Source: Macrophomina tecta (Eukaryota > Ascomycota > Dothideomycetes > Botryosphaeriales > Botryosphaeriaceae). Taken from it: DNA of 64,000 nt. Positions 1 to 10,870 of the stretch are shown here, piece after piece. The DNA lies in the NCBI GenBank assembly GCA_024180945.1, contig JAKSGN010000037.1, forward strand, positions 501,501 to 565,500. The letters are read 5' to 3'. The position numbers were made by a program, and so were the translations under genes. The first letter of the stretch is position 1, and each line of letters starts with the position of its first letter. The notes under the pieces were generated by a model. That model searched no databases. It saw only the letters and a list, made by a program, of their open reading frames with translations, and was not told the DNA's origin.

Positions 1-89
1 GGGACTTCTACCAGTACGATCCGCAGACCGGTGAGTTCAACAAGAAGACCGATGATTGGAGGGACTACATCAAGTGGCCTGAGAATTAG
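1..89 (+). CDS. 3' end of an unidentified protein-coding gene (partial)
   Basis: The window opens inside an open frame whose last 28 codons run to a TAG stop at 87-89. The visible tail is rich in aromatic and charged residues (contains DFYQYDPQTGEF and ends DYIKWPEN). Codon use looks like that of the neighbouring real genes. I do not recognise the family from so short a fragment. The first two bases belong to a split codon, so the gene continues to the left of the window. Confidence 0.55.
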   Translation, partial: DFYQYDPQTGEFNKKTDDWRDYIKWPEN

Positions 90-1116
90 ACTGGCTGGCC
101 CCCGGTCGCACTTCTTTCAAAGGTGCTCTTAAGGAGGCATTGCGGTAGGGTGAGGGGTTCTTCCTCTCTAACTTTCTGCTGCTTTCTCCTAATTAGGGAA
201 GGGGAGAGGTAAGGGCTGAAAAGAGGACAGACTTTGAAAAGGAAAGACGGAGCTAGGTAGGTCGCCCGAATATTCGCTAAAAAATAAAAAATAAAAAAAA
301 GGGTAAGTTGGGTTAGATAGAGTGCGGGCGTCAGCTAGGCTTCTGCAAATACAAAGAGTCACTCAAAGTAAGATGGACAATGTGATCATCAACAAACAAA
401 TCCGAGCGTGGCCGAATTGAGCCCGGGAGATAAGGCAGGTATTGAAATGGCGGCCGTACGGACTGATGAGAGAGCGGACGCGGTCCTGAGAGGATTCGTG
501 AGGGTGGAGATTTGGCAGCTGGAATGCGGACGCGCAGGGCGGAGGCGGTGTAAGCGAGAGGGCTGAAAAGGCGCGTCGGCGGCAGGACTCGGACTCAGCA
601 CTCATCAACACCACCCCGAGGCGGACCCTTGCGGAGTTCTTGCCGCATCGCATCATCATCATGCGTCTTTGCCGCCTGCACAGCATCCGAGGCTGCTTCT
701 CTAGCGCGGCCAGGGCCCGCAGCGGATGAGGCCCGGGCGGCTGCGGGCGCACAGCTGGGCCCGACGATGGTGCTGGAAGGCCTCGGACGGCGCGAAAAGG
801 CTCTGCGCCCGTCGCGCTCCCAGAGGCCGTGGCGGTCGGGCGCGGTCGGGGGATAATGAAGAGCTCGCAGGCTCGCAGATCCGCCCGCGCGCAGGCTAGC
901 CGGCTTCGGACCGCTGTTGCCGTCAGCCTTATGCGCCTCGACCTCCTCGCCGCCGCCGCCTGACGATTGCGGAACAGCACCGTACCTTGCTGGGTCACGC
1001 CCGCCGGTCACCACCCAGCCCTCGACTACTTCTTCCCCTGCGCCCTCCTGTCCTCCCTCGCTCAGCCCCCCCCGCCGCCTCCCCTCACCACGCCCACCCG
1101 CCCGCTGTCCTTCGCC
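90..1116. other. Intergenic: 3' flank and CDC34 promoter
   Basis: There is no supported gene in this 1 kb. An A-rich patch lies near 278-300, which may serve the end of the upstream transcript. From about 1030 to 1116 the strand becomes strongly pyrimidine-rich, the usual look of a fungal transcription start region and leader before the CDC34-like start codon. Open frames on both strands here are GC-driven and lack family features. Confidence 0.5.
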
Positions 1117-2027
1117 ATGGCCGAGCGCGTGTTGATGAACGAGTACAAGGCCCTCTCCCAGGAGTCATGGACCAACATCGAGGTAAGGAGCCCTTGTCGC
1201 TGCCCTCACCCCGAGTGCTCGCCGCCGTGCCTGGCGCCCGCCTGTCGCCCCCCCGCCCGCCATGGGTCTGCTCCTCCGCCTCACTCGGCCGACCGCCCTC
1301 TGCCCGCCTGCATGCTGACCGGCCCCTTTCGCAGCTCGTCAATGAGAACATCTTCGAATGGGATGTCGCGCTGATCGTCCTCAACCCCGACTCCATCTAC
1401 TACGGCGGCTACTTCAAGGCCAAGATGACTTTCCCCAAGAACTACCCCTTCAGCCCTCCAGGTCAGCCCCTTCGCGCCCCTCGCTCACCCCCCGCCAGCT
1501 CCGGACTGACGGAACCAGACTTCAAGTTCATGCGTCCGCTCTGGCACCCGAACGTGTACCCTGATGGCCGTCTGTGCATCTCCATCCTGCACCCCCCGGG
1601 CGAGGACGAGATGTCGGGCGAGCTTGCGTCGGAACGCTGGTCGCCCGCTCAACGCGTCGAGTCCGTCCTCCTCTCCATCCTGTCGCTCCTCGACGATGCC
1701 GAGCCCTCTTCTCCCGCCAACGTCGACGCCGGTGTTATGTTGCGCAAGGATCCCGCCAAGTACAAGGAGCTGGTCAAGCGGGATCTGGACATTAGCAAGC
1801 AGGACATCCCCGATGATTACGTCATGCCCACCCACGAGGATGCCTTCAAGACGAAGAAGAACGACGACATCTACATGGAGTGGGAAGACAGCGACGCCGA
1901 CTCGGATTTTGGCGCCTCCGACTCCGACATGGGCGACTTTGACGGCGAGGATTTCGATGAGGATGATGAAGACATGGATGAGGACGAGTCTGCAAGCGAC
2001 GATGAAAAGGGCACTAAGAAGGCCTGA
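1117..2027 (+). CDS. CDC34: Ubiquitin-conjugating enzyme E2, CDC34/UBC3 type
   Basis: This is an E2 that carries ubiquitin as a thioester and works with SCF-type E3 ligases in cell-cycle protein turnover (family knowledge). Exons are 1117-1182, 1335-1461 and 1519-2027, giving 233 residues. The UBC fold is complete: the HPN motif is at residues 74-76 and the catalytic cysteine is Cys84 in RLCISILHPP. The acidic-loop insertion typical of Cdc34/Ubc7 (GEDEMSGELASERW) follows the active site. After about residue 185 the protein becomes a highly acidic Asp/Glu/Ser tail, as in Cdc34, where the tail binds the cullin. The start is the first ATG after a CT-rich leader and gives the conserved N-terminal helix. 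The identity is solid; assignment to Cdc34 rather than Ubc7 rests on the acidic tail. Confidence 0.93.
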
Positions 2028-2673
2028 CACCCTGCTCCTGACCGGTGATTTTCCCCTCCTTCCTTTTGTGTCTGCTGGCTTGCATGGCTTCGGCTCTTTC
2101 TCCCAATCTTCTCTTCACGGCTCGGCCTCGGCTCGTAGGCCGGAATTTCGCTTTTTCATACAGGTTGCAGCGAGGCGTTTTTGGTTTCCAAATTTGGGGC
2201 AGAGGCATATGCTTGGCGTCCATTGGACTCACGATGAGTCGAGATTATTGCACATGGTTCTATTTGCATGCTTTGGCTGGGTTGATTTCGGCATAGCGAT
2301 AGACGGGAATCGTTGAGAGATTACAAAGCAAATTAAGAGCTCCTACTTCATTTTCTCATGCTCTGTTCTGTTCGCAGTTAACAGCAGCGCTTTCCCCCAC
2401 CTTTTTAAGCCTCGTGCGTGGCCTAGCGCCTCCTTGTCCAGCCTCGTGCACGACCTAGTCCCTCCGTAGCTGACACGGTCTTTACCACCGTGGCGCTTCA
2501 TCATCAACAATGAGCCTGGCAGAGGCATCTTCAATCGCTCAAACCGTGATTCGGAGGGCGGCGAATGTCAAAGGCGCTTCGCGAGACTTGGCTCGGGTAG
2601 GGAGACACAACGGTGTTGGTGCGGGTGTTGGGAGCACGATTGCGGGAGTTTGCAGATGGTGCTTGTCGGCTCA
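2028..2673. other. Intergenic between convergent CDC34 and Swi5 genes
   Basis: These 646 bases hold the 3' untranslated regions of two genes that point at each other. Nothing coding is supported. Confidence 0.5.
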
Positions 2674-3214
2674 TCAGTCTTTGGCGGAAATGTCAAACTC
2701 CTCCTGAACATCTCTGATCCTCACGCCCCTCGACTCGGCGATGATGCCCATCAGACCCTGGCCGGCGTCGCGCATCTCGTTGTACTGATTCAGGCGGCGG
2801 ATGCGCTCCTGGACGACAGCTCTGGCGGCGCGGAGAAGGGCGTCTTTTTCACTTTCGGCGGAGGATTCGGCGCCGGCGCTGGCACTCGCACTCGCACTCG
2901 CACTGGCCTCACGCGGAAGCATCTCGGCCACGGAGGGGAGGGCCGCGAGTTTGCTGAGTAGGCTGGCACGCCGCGCGGTCAAGTCGGCGAGCGTGGCCTC
3001 GAGCGCGGCCGTGCGGGCTTGCGCGTTCGGCTGGGGAATAGGAAAAGTAGGTCAGTTTATGCGCGATAGGAGAGTATAAATAGGCGTACATGGTATTGCT
3101 ACGTACCAGGCGCGGGTCTCCGTGCGCACGCATTTCTCCTTCATTCCCCGGCAACGCGTCCGGCTCCACAGGCGCGTGTTGATCATGATGGGCTTGCTGC
3201 TTTGCTGCGTCCAT
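2674..3214 (-). CDS. swi5: DNA repair protein Swi5/Sae3 homologue
   Basis: Swi5 forms a complex with Sfr1 that helps load Rad51 or Dmc1 recombinase on DNA during recombination (family knowledge). Exons on the minus strand are 3214-3107 and 3030-2674, giving 154 residues; the intron has a GTACGT donor and a CCCAG acceptor. The conserved Swi5 C-terminal motif is clear (RLNQYNEMRDAGQGLMGIIA followed by RGVRIRDVQEEF), preceded by a predicted coiled-coil stretch. Just before it lies an Ala-Ser repeat (about residues 75-86) encoded by a short tandem repeat. The N-terminal 36 residues are polar and poorly conserved. It shares a 385-bp promoter with the divergent YTP1-like gene. Confidence 0.85.
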
Positions 3215-3599
3215 TGTGGGTTTTTGGGGGAACGCGATCGAGTGCTCGTGAGGACCGTGGGCGCCCAAGCGCACGGGTGATGGCCGCTTTAGGCAGGCAT
3301 GATGCAGCAGCGACCGGGGTGGCCCAGGGCTGACTAAGACGCCTTGCGGCGTTGGCTGCGTGTGCGAATGCCAATCAATGCCCGCCCGCCGCATCCCGGC
3401 GCCGCCCTCCACCGCGGGAGTCCTGGTCTCTCTGTCTTCTCTCGTTATCCGTGCCTTGCGTTGTAAACACCGCTCCCTCACGCGAGAGTCGCCCGACTGC
3501 CTCTCTTGAGCCTGGCACCGCTGCTGCACTATCCGTCGCAGACCGTCGCCGCCCAGCCAGTCCATCCTGTTTCATCCCCGTCGCAACAGCCTGCCCACC
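3215..3599. promoter_or_regulatory. Divergent promoter, Swi5 / YTP1-like
   Basis: 385 bases separate two start codons that point away from each other, so both promoters must lie here. The right half is pyrimidine-rich towards the YTP1-like start. I see no convincing TATA or CCAAT box. Confidence 0.45.
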
Positions 3600-5279
3600 A
3601 TGACGGCTGCCTATAAGCCGGCCTCCGCCGCCGGCCTGGCAATTCTCTGCCTTGCTGCCACTGCCAGAGCACACGAGCACCACATGGATAACATCGAGGA
3701 GGGACAGTACGCCTCGTCCGACCCCATCGTGCGTATTCGCCCATCCACCGCCTGGGTCGCCTGCTGACCGATCTCGCAGGACGCGGTACTATGGATCCAC
3801 ATTCTACTCCAATCCCTCGCCTGGGGCGTTTTGTATCCGACTGGAATGGTTTTGGGCGTGCGTTCACCACCCAGACACTTTCTTGCTGCCACTCGGCACA
3901 CCACTTACGCGCCCCGTAGATAACACGTTCGCGATGGCACGTCCCCATCCAATCCATTGCGACCGTCATGGCCATCCTCGGCTACATTCTTGGACATAAG
4001 CACAAGGGCCGCCAGTTCGCCCCGGGCGTCCACGGCAGCTTCGCGCCGTGGTTGATGTGGCTGGTCTTCTCCCAGGTTATTTTCGGCGTCTACCTCAAGT
4101 TCCACCTCGAGAAGGGCTTTCACGGCAGGATCAGGAGATACGTCGTCATTGCTCACGGCATCGTTGGCAAGCTCATCCCCGTCGCTGCTTGGACTCAGAT
4201 GCTCTTTGGCGGTATCACTGCGCTCGGATTCTGCCGCGAGGACCACCTCGGCCAGTGTCTGGCCCACTTTATCATGGGCAGCGCCTTCATCGCCTACGGT
4301 ATCATCATGACCATCTTACTCTTGGTTGGACAGATCTGGTTGAAGCGCACCGGCCGGAGCCAGGAATTCTTCGACTCGGTTGTGATTGCGGCTTGGGGCT
4401 GCGTCAACACCTTCACCGAGCACCGCTGGGGAGGCCCCTGGGTGCACAATGACCTCCAGCACACTTCCATGGGAATTGTCTGGTGGTGCGCTGGCCTCGT
4501 TGGTATCTGGTTGAGCAGAAGCAGGGATGGCAGGCCTAAGAGGAACTTGGTCCCCGGAATTGTTATCCTGCTCACCGGCTTCGCCATGTCCGCTCACCCC
4601 CAGAGTCTTCCTCTTTCCACCATGGTCCACACCGTCTTTGGCTACACTCTCATGGCTGCCGGCATCACGCGTATCATCGAAATCGCCTTTGTGCTCAAGG
4701 ACAAGAACGCTGTTTCCGACGATCCCACGGAGATCAGCAGCTGGCAGCATCTCCCTCCTTTCGTATGTCCCTTTCTTGCTACCACTGTAAGAAAGACGGA
4801 ACTAACTTGTACAGCTCCTCTACGCCTCCGGCTTCCTATTTATGGGTGCCACTGAAGAGCAAATGGCCCTCCTCTCCGATGCCCACGTCACCCACGTCTC
4901 CTACGTCCTCATCCTATACAGCATGTCATTCCTCCTTTACCTCTGTAAGTCATATAGCCCCTTTTCATGCATTCTAATTATACTTGAAACGTACTAACAA
5001 GGATGTCTGGCAGTCGTCAACATGCTCCTCCACATCTACGCAACTTGGGCCTGGCCCGAATCCACCAAGCCTGACCCGGAGACGGGCCGTCTCAACGGCC
5101 ATATCAACGGCCACGCCAGGCGTCCACACTCGCGCAGCGTCGAGCAGAGGTTGAGGGATGCCGAGGAATTTGAGTTGGAGGGGCTGATCAGCGACAATGA
5201 GGAGGCGAGGTTAACGACGGATGCAGATGCGGAGTCAGATGATGGGCCGAGGCGTAAGGAGGCGAGAGGGACAGTTTGA
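3600..5279 (+). CDS. YTP1: YTP1-like (DUF2427/Ytp1) multi-pass membrane protein
   Basis: This is a polytopic membrane protein of the fungal Ytp1 family, whose biochemical role is not established. Exons are 3600-3728, 3780-3857, 3920-4762, 4815-4944 and 5014-5279, giving 481 residues in one continuous frame. A signal peptide (about residues 1-24) is followed by a His-rich start of the mature protein (AHEHH). The DUF2427 segment (GMVLGITRSRWHVP) and the Ytp1 segment with its conserved CVNTFTEHRWGGPW motif are both present, with about nine hydrophobic helices in total. The last about 85 residues are a charged cytoplasmic tail. The family resembles cytochrome b561 in having paired conserved histidines in helices; haem binding is only an inference. 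Confidence 0.85.
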
Positions 5280-6355
5280 GCGAGTCGTGGTCTGAAGGAA
5301 GAGGAGGGATTTAAGTATGGAAATGGTGTTGGATTGCCTCGCATTTTTCGGCTTTGTATTCATATTCTTTAGGGCTCCTTTCTTGGCGTTTTGCTTTTGT
5401 TGGTTTCGGCCTTTGCATGGCGGATCGGGACCTTTCCTTGCATCCTGTGTCCCGTTGGTTGGTCCATTGGGAGTTGGATATCACTGCGCTCGTGGCACAT
5501 AATCCTTTTTTGTTTTTTCGAGCGCTTGAGTCTTCTATTTTGAGTCCATTGCAGATTAAACAGAAGAGGAAAGGGAAAGGGAAGGTGAATGCATTGATTG
5601 TTGGATGGTACATTGTATAGTTCTATATCATGTGTGACAGAGCAAGCGAGCATGCTCTTTTTCTTTTTCTTTTTCTTTGTGGCTCTTGGATGCTGTGCTG
5701 TGTGGGATAGCTATGGGTTTCGAGCGGGTCCCTGCCGATGTGAGACTGGGGGCGTCTTGTCTTGTTGGAGGGGGGAGAGCAGGAGTTACATGTACTTGGG
5801 CCTCGCATGCGAGAGGGGGGAACGGACCGGCCCGTCCCTCCCCCACTCACACGTGTGCCTGTTCGCCTTACAAGGCTGATCGAAGGAAATTCAGACACAC
5901 TTACATATCTGGATATCTCTCTCTTTCGAGGGAAGGCTCGGTTTTCCTTTGCTTTTCCGAACGCGGGCTTCGTGGGCGGAAAGGAGTATTGGATTTTTGA
6001 GTCGGTCTTAGTGTTAGATGCTAAGGCTCGTGGCCACCAAAGAGAGGCCATAGTGTCTCCGTAATGAGTTTTCACGTTGAAGTGTGGACAAAAGCAAGAC
6101 TATAGTGTAAAACTCCTCTATTGCAAATTTTTATTGATACATACAAGTGAAAGCCAGAAGAAAAAACATCAAGAAAAGGGCGAAACTCAAGATTCCGATT
6201 CACCAAGACAACACAAGGAGGCGGACTACGCATCCCAGTGACAAGAGAATCAGTCACTCAAGGAAGTGTCTCCACAGCGGCCAAACGGGGTGGGAAAATC
6301 CGGAGAAGACACTTAGATGCGGAGAGCGGGCGTAGACCCTGTCCAAGTTGGACTT
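5280..6355. other. Intergenic between convergent YTP1-like and NLP1 genes
   Basis: This 1.1 kb holds two 3' ends. A (TTTTTC)n tract lies at 5656-5678. No coding region is supported. Confidence 0.5.
5656..5678. repeat. Short T-rich (TTTTTC)n microsatellite
   Basis: Three to four imperfect copies of a T5C unit are visible directly in the intergenic region downstream of the YTP1-like gene. Confidence 0.8.
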
Positions 6356-7290
6356 TCAGTTGCCGTTCTTGAAAGGCACGTTGGCCTTGCCGAAGTTGGC
6401 GGGCTGGAGGGCGTCCCTCGCCGGGGCGGGCAGAACGGCCCAGTCGACCATCTATAGAATTCACTTCGTCAGTAGTCTAGTCTTATAGGAGGGTCTGTTG
6501 GGGGGGAGGGAGGCTTTTTTTTTTTGTCTTCACTTACCCAGATGTCGCGGCCGGGACTGGTCTTGAACTGCACCTGGTGGTTCTGCGGGAAGTTGGTGAA
6601 GTACTCGACCTGCAGGCGGTTGCCGTCGCGCATCTGCGGGGCGGGGTACGCCTTGTAGCCGCCGCGGCCGGAGGCGCCGGCTCCCCAGACCCTGGGGTTC
6701 CCGTTGGCCGGGTTGTCGATGACAATCTGTTTGGGAGACGAAGGATGTTAGAAATTGCCAAGTGGAGAGAGAGAGAGAGAAAGAGAAAGCATAGGACTGA
6801 GGTGTGACATACGACAACGTTCTCCCAGTCGTGACGGTGGCCAGCGTTGCCGCCGCCGTCGACGATCTGGTCCTTGGGCATGTACCAGGAGTACATGGCG
6901 TAGCGGCCCTTGTATTGGCCGCCGCGGGCATAGGTCTGACCCCTACGGTCATCGTTGCAGCCGGCAGTGGCGCCGCCGCTGTTCTGGAGGCCGCCGCTGT
7001 GAAATTGCGTCGGTTGGGTATGCTTTGTGGTGGGAAGGCGAGACTTACCTGATATCGCCGCGGTCGTTGACGGCGGTGTAAGACTGGCAGCCATGGGCGA
7101 TGTGGAGGAACGGCTCGTAGCGGTGGATGGCATTACCCTCGACACCGCCGCGGACACGCTCGGTCATGGGCCAGAGAGAGTCGTGGGGGACGACGGCGCG
7201 CTTCTCAAGCTGAGTGGCAGGCTCGGCTGCCGGGGCAGCAACCGCGCAGGAAGCCGCGGCCGCGAGGGCGAAGAGGCTGCTAAAATGCAT
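6356..7290 (-). CDS. Secreted NPP1/NLP family protein (NLP gene 1)
   Basis: This belongs to the necrosis- and ethylene-inducing peptide 1-like family: secreted proteins that bind plant sphingolipids and, in cytolytic members, damage dicot membranes (family knowledge). Exons on the minus strand are 7290-7049, 6996-6813, 6726-6538 and 6451-6356, giving 236 residues. A signal peptide ends near residue 18-19. The hallmark heptapeptide GHRHDWE is at residues 132-138, and the upstream PKD aspartate expected for metal binding is kept. Two cysteines in the first half fit the type I class with one disulphide. The half after the heptapeptide is more divergent than in NLP gene 2 (26284-27393), so cytolytic activity cannot be assumed. 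The first intron sits at the same place and phase as in NLP gene 2; introns 2 and 3 are extra. A GA microsatellite lies in intron 2. Confidence 0.9.
6765..6780. repeat. (GA)8 microsatellite in NLP1 intron 2
   Basis: Eight GA units are seen directly. They fall inside the second intron of NLP gene 1, so length changes would not alter the protein. Confidence 0.85.
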
Positions 7291-7379
7291 GGTTGTTTGG
7301 TGGTGGTGAACGAATGACTGTAAAAGACTGTGGTTGCTCTGAACGAGTGACTGTGGGTGAGTGAATGAAGCTGGTTGGT

Positions 7380-7416
7380 GATGATTATACAGTGAGGGAG
7401 AGCTCAGCTTATACAG
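7380..7416 (-). promoter_or_regulatory. TATA-like elements upstream of NLP1
   Basis: Read on the minus strand, two GTATAA-type motifs occur about 95 and 120 bases upstream of the NLP1 start codon, before a C/A-rich leader. Their position suits a TATA box and a regulated promoter, but this is inference from sequence only. Confidence 0.35.
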
Positions 7417-7890
7417 CTTGTCATCTCTCTTTGGTTTTGTCTTTGTCGCTTTGCATGTTCAGCACCATCAGTAGGTGACGTCTTGGCTTCCATAGGTCTA
7501 CAGTGACAGTGAGATGCAGGGACCTGTTGGTGATACTGGATACGTTCTGTTTCCGCCCCGTTGTTGATTAATGGATTGGTAAACGTTTGGTACTAGTAGA
7601 ACTGTTAAGTATTCTCTTGGCAGTCATGTCGCATCTACCCCGTTTAGTGATAAAGTAGCGAGCGGATACGATGGTGTTGGACCAGGTCACTCGTACCCGT
7701 ACAACTCAATCCCGCACCATGAAAGCACAGATACTTATGAATAGTTGATAGGTATTATAATCAGTGAAGTATTTTACTGGGAATTCTATCAGATTTCTCG
7801 GGATGTGCAGTGGCACGAAGCACATGTACCAGATCATGTGGCAGAGCTCGTCATCTAAGGAAGATACAAACTGGTGTAAAATCTCACATA

Positions 7891-7907
7891 ACACACACAC
7901 ACACACA
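7891..7907. repeat. (AC)n microsatellite
   Basis: An uninterrupted AC dinucleotide run of 17 bases is visible directly in the gene-free region upstream of NLP1. Confidence 0.85.
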
Positions 7908-8963
7908 TGGTGTTTGGCGGAACCATCAGTTAACCTGCCACATGCTACAATGACCGTTGATACACCTGAGGCTCCAATATGGTGGCACATTGACGCATCG
8001 TACGTGAGACGGCAGATCCGCACAGCTGCCAATCAGGAAAAGCTGACCCAGTATTTAAGCCTCGGTCAACTGAAGAGAAGAGATAATTCCGTTACTTCCG
8101 TCTCCAGTCTCGCTTCAGATGCGTCTAGCGCTGCAGCTAGAAGTTTTTGCCGTGGCTGGGTGGTTCGATGTTCCGGGGTCGGCATTTCTCTACTGAAACA
8201 AGCATTACCGCTTTCGAAAATCAAGAATTACGAGAGTAAGCCTATTTTGGAAAGGACTGGTTTCACTGGATAAACGGAGCTTACATAGAGCGACCTAAGA
8301 TCAAGCACTTAGCTGGTAGAATCGTAAAACATGTACTTGGTCTCGCATCGAAAGTCGTCGGGAGCTTGGAGCTCGCTCTCGGCTGCGGAAAGCAGCTAAG
8401 ACATTAGGAAATTGTTCTAGAAGGGAGACGCAACGGGCGTGCAAACCAAAGTCGGAGCCTTGGGACTTCGCATGGGTACAGACTGAGATATCGAATGGTC
8501 AGCGCAGTACGAGAGGTCTTCTCACGGCTATCACCATGCAATGTCATCATGTGCGAAGGAATACGCACCAATAGCCGCTCACCACCTTTGAAGTTCTCGC
8601 ATTTCGTAGACCATAAGCTGGGGTAAGCGATCTTAGTGTCCGTGGGTCTGCGGCTACTATGTTGCCTTGGGCTTCTGGGCGTTAGCACACTGACCCTTCT
8701 GGTTTTGAGCGAAGCCAGGAGCCCGCAAAGGGCCTCGAAACAGCCACGACATGGTCATGTGTGAGAAGAGCTGGGTAGATGTCGTGAGAGCACACCATGG
8801 TGTCCCGACTCCGAAAATATCCGGCAGTGCTGAATCCAATGAGTCGTGTATATGGTGTGGAAGGTCCAAGAAACGCCACGCAATGCCAAAAACAATCAAT
8901 GCCCCCCCACCAAAAAAAAAAAAAAAAGCCGCTTCCTTTCATCATGCTCATCCTATCCTCGAG

Positions 8964-10569
8964 CTATCCCGTAGGCGTTCCCACCCCCGAGATACCTCCT
9001 GGCATCCTGCTCCTCCACTCCCCTCTTGCACTCGGCTCCCTACTCGAGGTGTGCGCTAGGCTCGGCCTCAACCTCATCCCTTCACCCCTCAATTCCCTTC
9101 CCTGCCTCGCACGTTCCGCTCTCTCCGCTCTCTCCTCCGCCTCCCTCATCTTCTGGCCCTCCACTGCCATCCGCGCCTCCAATTCATTCGTTGCGGGCCC
9201 AGGCGCGTACTGGCGCTGCGGCTTCGTCTGACTGGATGGGCGCGAAGAGCTCCCGCTCGGCTGAGCTGCCGCACCGTTTGCGCGGTCCTTGCCTACCACT
9301 GTCTCCATGCTCTCTGCCAGGGATTCGGCGGCGGGCTCGTCGCTTTCTCGGCTGTCATCGCCGGCATTGCTGCCATTGCCCTCATCGTTGCCGCCGCGCG
9401 TGTTCTTCTTACGCGGCCAGAGACTGGGGAGCACGATCTGCTGGAAGCGAGGCTCGACGCAGCGTTCGTCGAACCACGTGTGCAGGCGGCTCTCGATCAG
9501 CTGCGCGATCTTCGGGACGTCTTGCAGGCGGGACCGGCTGCCGAGGAGGGAGCGGACAGAAAGATCGAGGCGGTAGTCATCCAAAAAGGTGAATGCGAGG
9601 GTTGTCGGAGTGTGTGAGGAAGTTGAGTTAGGGCTGGCAGTGGAGGAATTGCCTTCCCCATTCGTCGAGGATGGTTGCGCAGAGGGGATGAAGGAGAGCG
9701 AAAGCTGGTTCATACTTAGCAAAGACGCGTATAGTGGGCCATTCGTTCTGAGCGCAACTTACCGTGCCACTGAAGCGCACCACCGACACTGCCAGCGCGA
9801 CTGGCAACACCGCAACTCTCGGCCTCGGCCAGTTCAGCATGAGAGTCGTCTCGATACCAAGCGTGATGACGTCACTCAGATCCACGTCCATCCGCGCCTG
9901 CAGCCTCCCCTCATTCGAACTACTGCCCTCGCTCTTGTTCGGACTGCCCAGTCCCAGCCCGCCATCCTCAACCGGAATGACTCTGCAATTGCTGAAGATG
10001 GGGAACTCATCGCCCAGCTCAATCTCGGTGACGCGAATCTCGCCCAACCAGTCCGGGCGCGTGGGACCGTTGAGGATGCTTGTCAGCGACGTCAGTACCG
10101 CGTCGTCCTGGCGGGCATCTGCTCTCAACTGTGCAATTGTCTGCGCGACCAGCACGTTGAACCAGTCCAAGCTCTCGGGCTGATGGCCTTTGACATTGTA
10201 GTATGTCTTGGCGAGAATAGTTTCGCTGGTGACGGGAGGCGGCGGCCGCAGTATCGTGCTCCTTTTATGGCGGAGGAGAGAAGATGAGGTGGAGAGGTTG
10301 CGCTGGTGGGCGAGAGTGCGTTCGCGGCGCTCGGCCGCGCGTGCGGAGTGTCGGGTTTCGGCTGGTGGGGGCTCGCCGAAAATGAAGAACTTGATGAAGA
10401 AGAATATTAGGAGGGTGATGGAGAGCTGGCCCAGGAGGAAGCCCTGGGTGAAAGAGAGGCCAGAGGGCTGCGGTGGTGGTGGCGCCGGCGTCGGCACGTC
10501 TGGTGGGACTCAAAGTTAGTCTCTGCGGAGGGACTCTGGGAGAACGAACGTGCCTGTCGCAGCAGCCAT
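8964..10569 (-). CDS. MMM1: Maintenance of mitochondrial morphology protein 1 (ERMES subunit)
   Basis: Mmm1 is the ER-anchored subunit of the ERMES tether (with Mdm10, Mdm12, Mdm34) that moves phospholipids between ER and mitochondria. Proposed exons are 10569-10554, 10499-9763 and 9704-8964, giving 497 residues. A single membrane segment (about residues 20-45, [12 protein letters not shown] onward) is followed by a basic linker and the SMP lipid-binding domain with conserved [32 protein letters not shown] and [12 protein letters not shown] motifs. The SMP domain holds an insertion of about 25 Ser/Asn/Thr-rich residues, and the C-terminus is a charged helix. The only way I found to join the first ATG to the main frame is an intron with a GC donor (10553-10500); see findings. 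It diverges from the SDR gene with 301 bases between starts. Confidence 0.92.
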
Positions 10570-10870
10570 TGTGTGGGAGGGGGGAGAGGAAGGCGTGTTC
10601 CTATCGAGAAAACATGGTGGGATTGGACTGGGAGAAGAAAATGCTGGAGATGCAGCGGAGCTGATGGAGGACGTGCTTCCTGACTCGCGACACAGCAAAT
10701 CCTCCGCAAATGACGCCAGTGCCGCACCAGACACTCTGCATCCCCGAGCTCTTGAGCTTCCCGACCCCAGATTATCACCTCCGCTCGCTCGCATTGCCCA
10801 CCCATTGACGCTCCTTACTTGACGGATCACGCCCCAATTTGAACGGACAATCCTTCTGGTAGCCTATGCC
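10570..10870. promoter_or_regulatory. Divergent promoter, MMM1 / SDR
   Basis: About 300 bases separate the MMM1 start (minus) and the dehydrogenase start (plus). No clear TATA or CCAAT element is visible. The region must drive both genes or overlap their leaders. Confidence 0.4.

Larger units (their letters stand above)
7291..8963. other. Long gene-free upstream region of NLP1
   Basis: 1.67 kb lies between the NLP1 start and the 3' end of MMM1. It holds the NLP1 promoter, a CA repeat at 7891-7907 and a 16-base A-run at 8912-8927. Open frames of 90-170 codons occur but show no family features or plausible splicing. I see no gene. Confidence 0.5.

Noticed and set aside
7764..8273. 169-codon plus-strand frame upstream of NLP1
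   Set aside because: It spans a CA microsatellite and shows no conserved features.
10500..10553. Ordinary GT-AG splicing for MMM1 intron 1
   Set aside because: Both available GT donors near the start codon give the wrong phase with the only good acceptor, and an earlier acceptor brings in an in-frame TAA.
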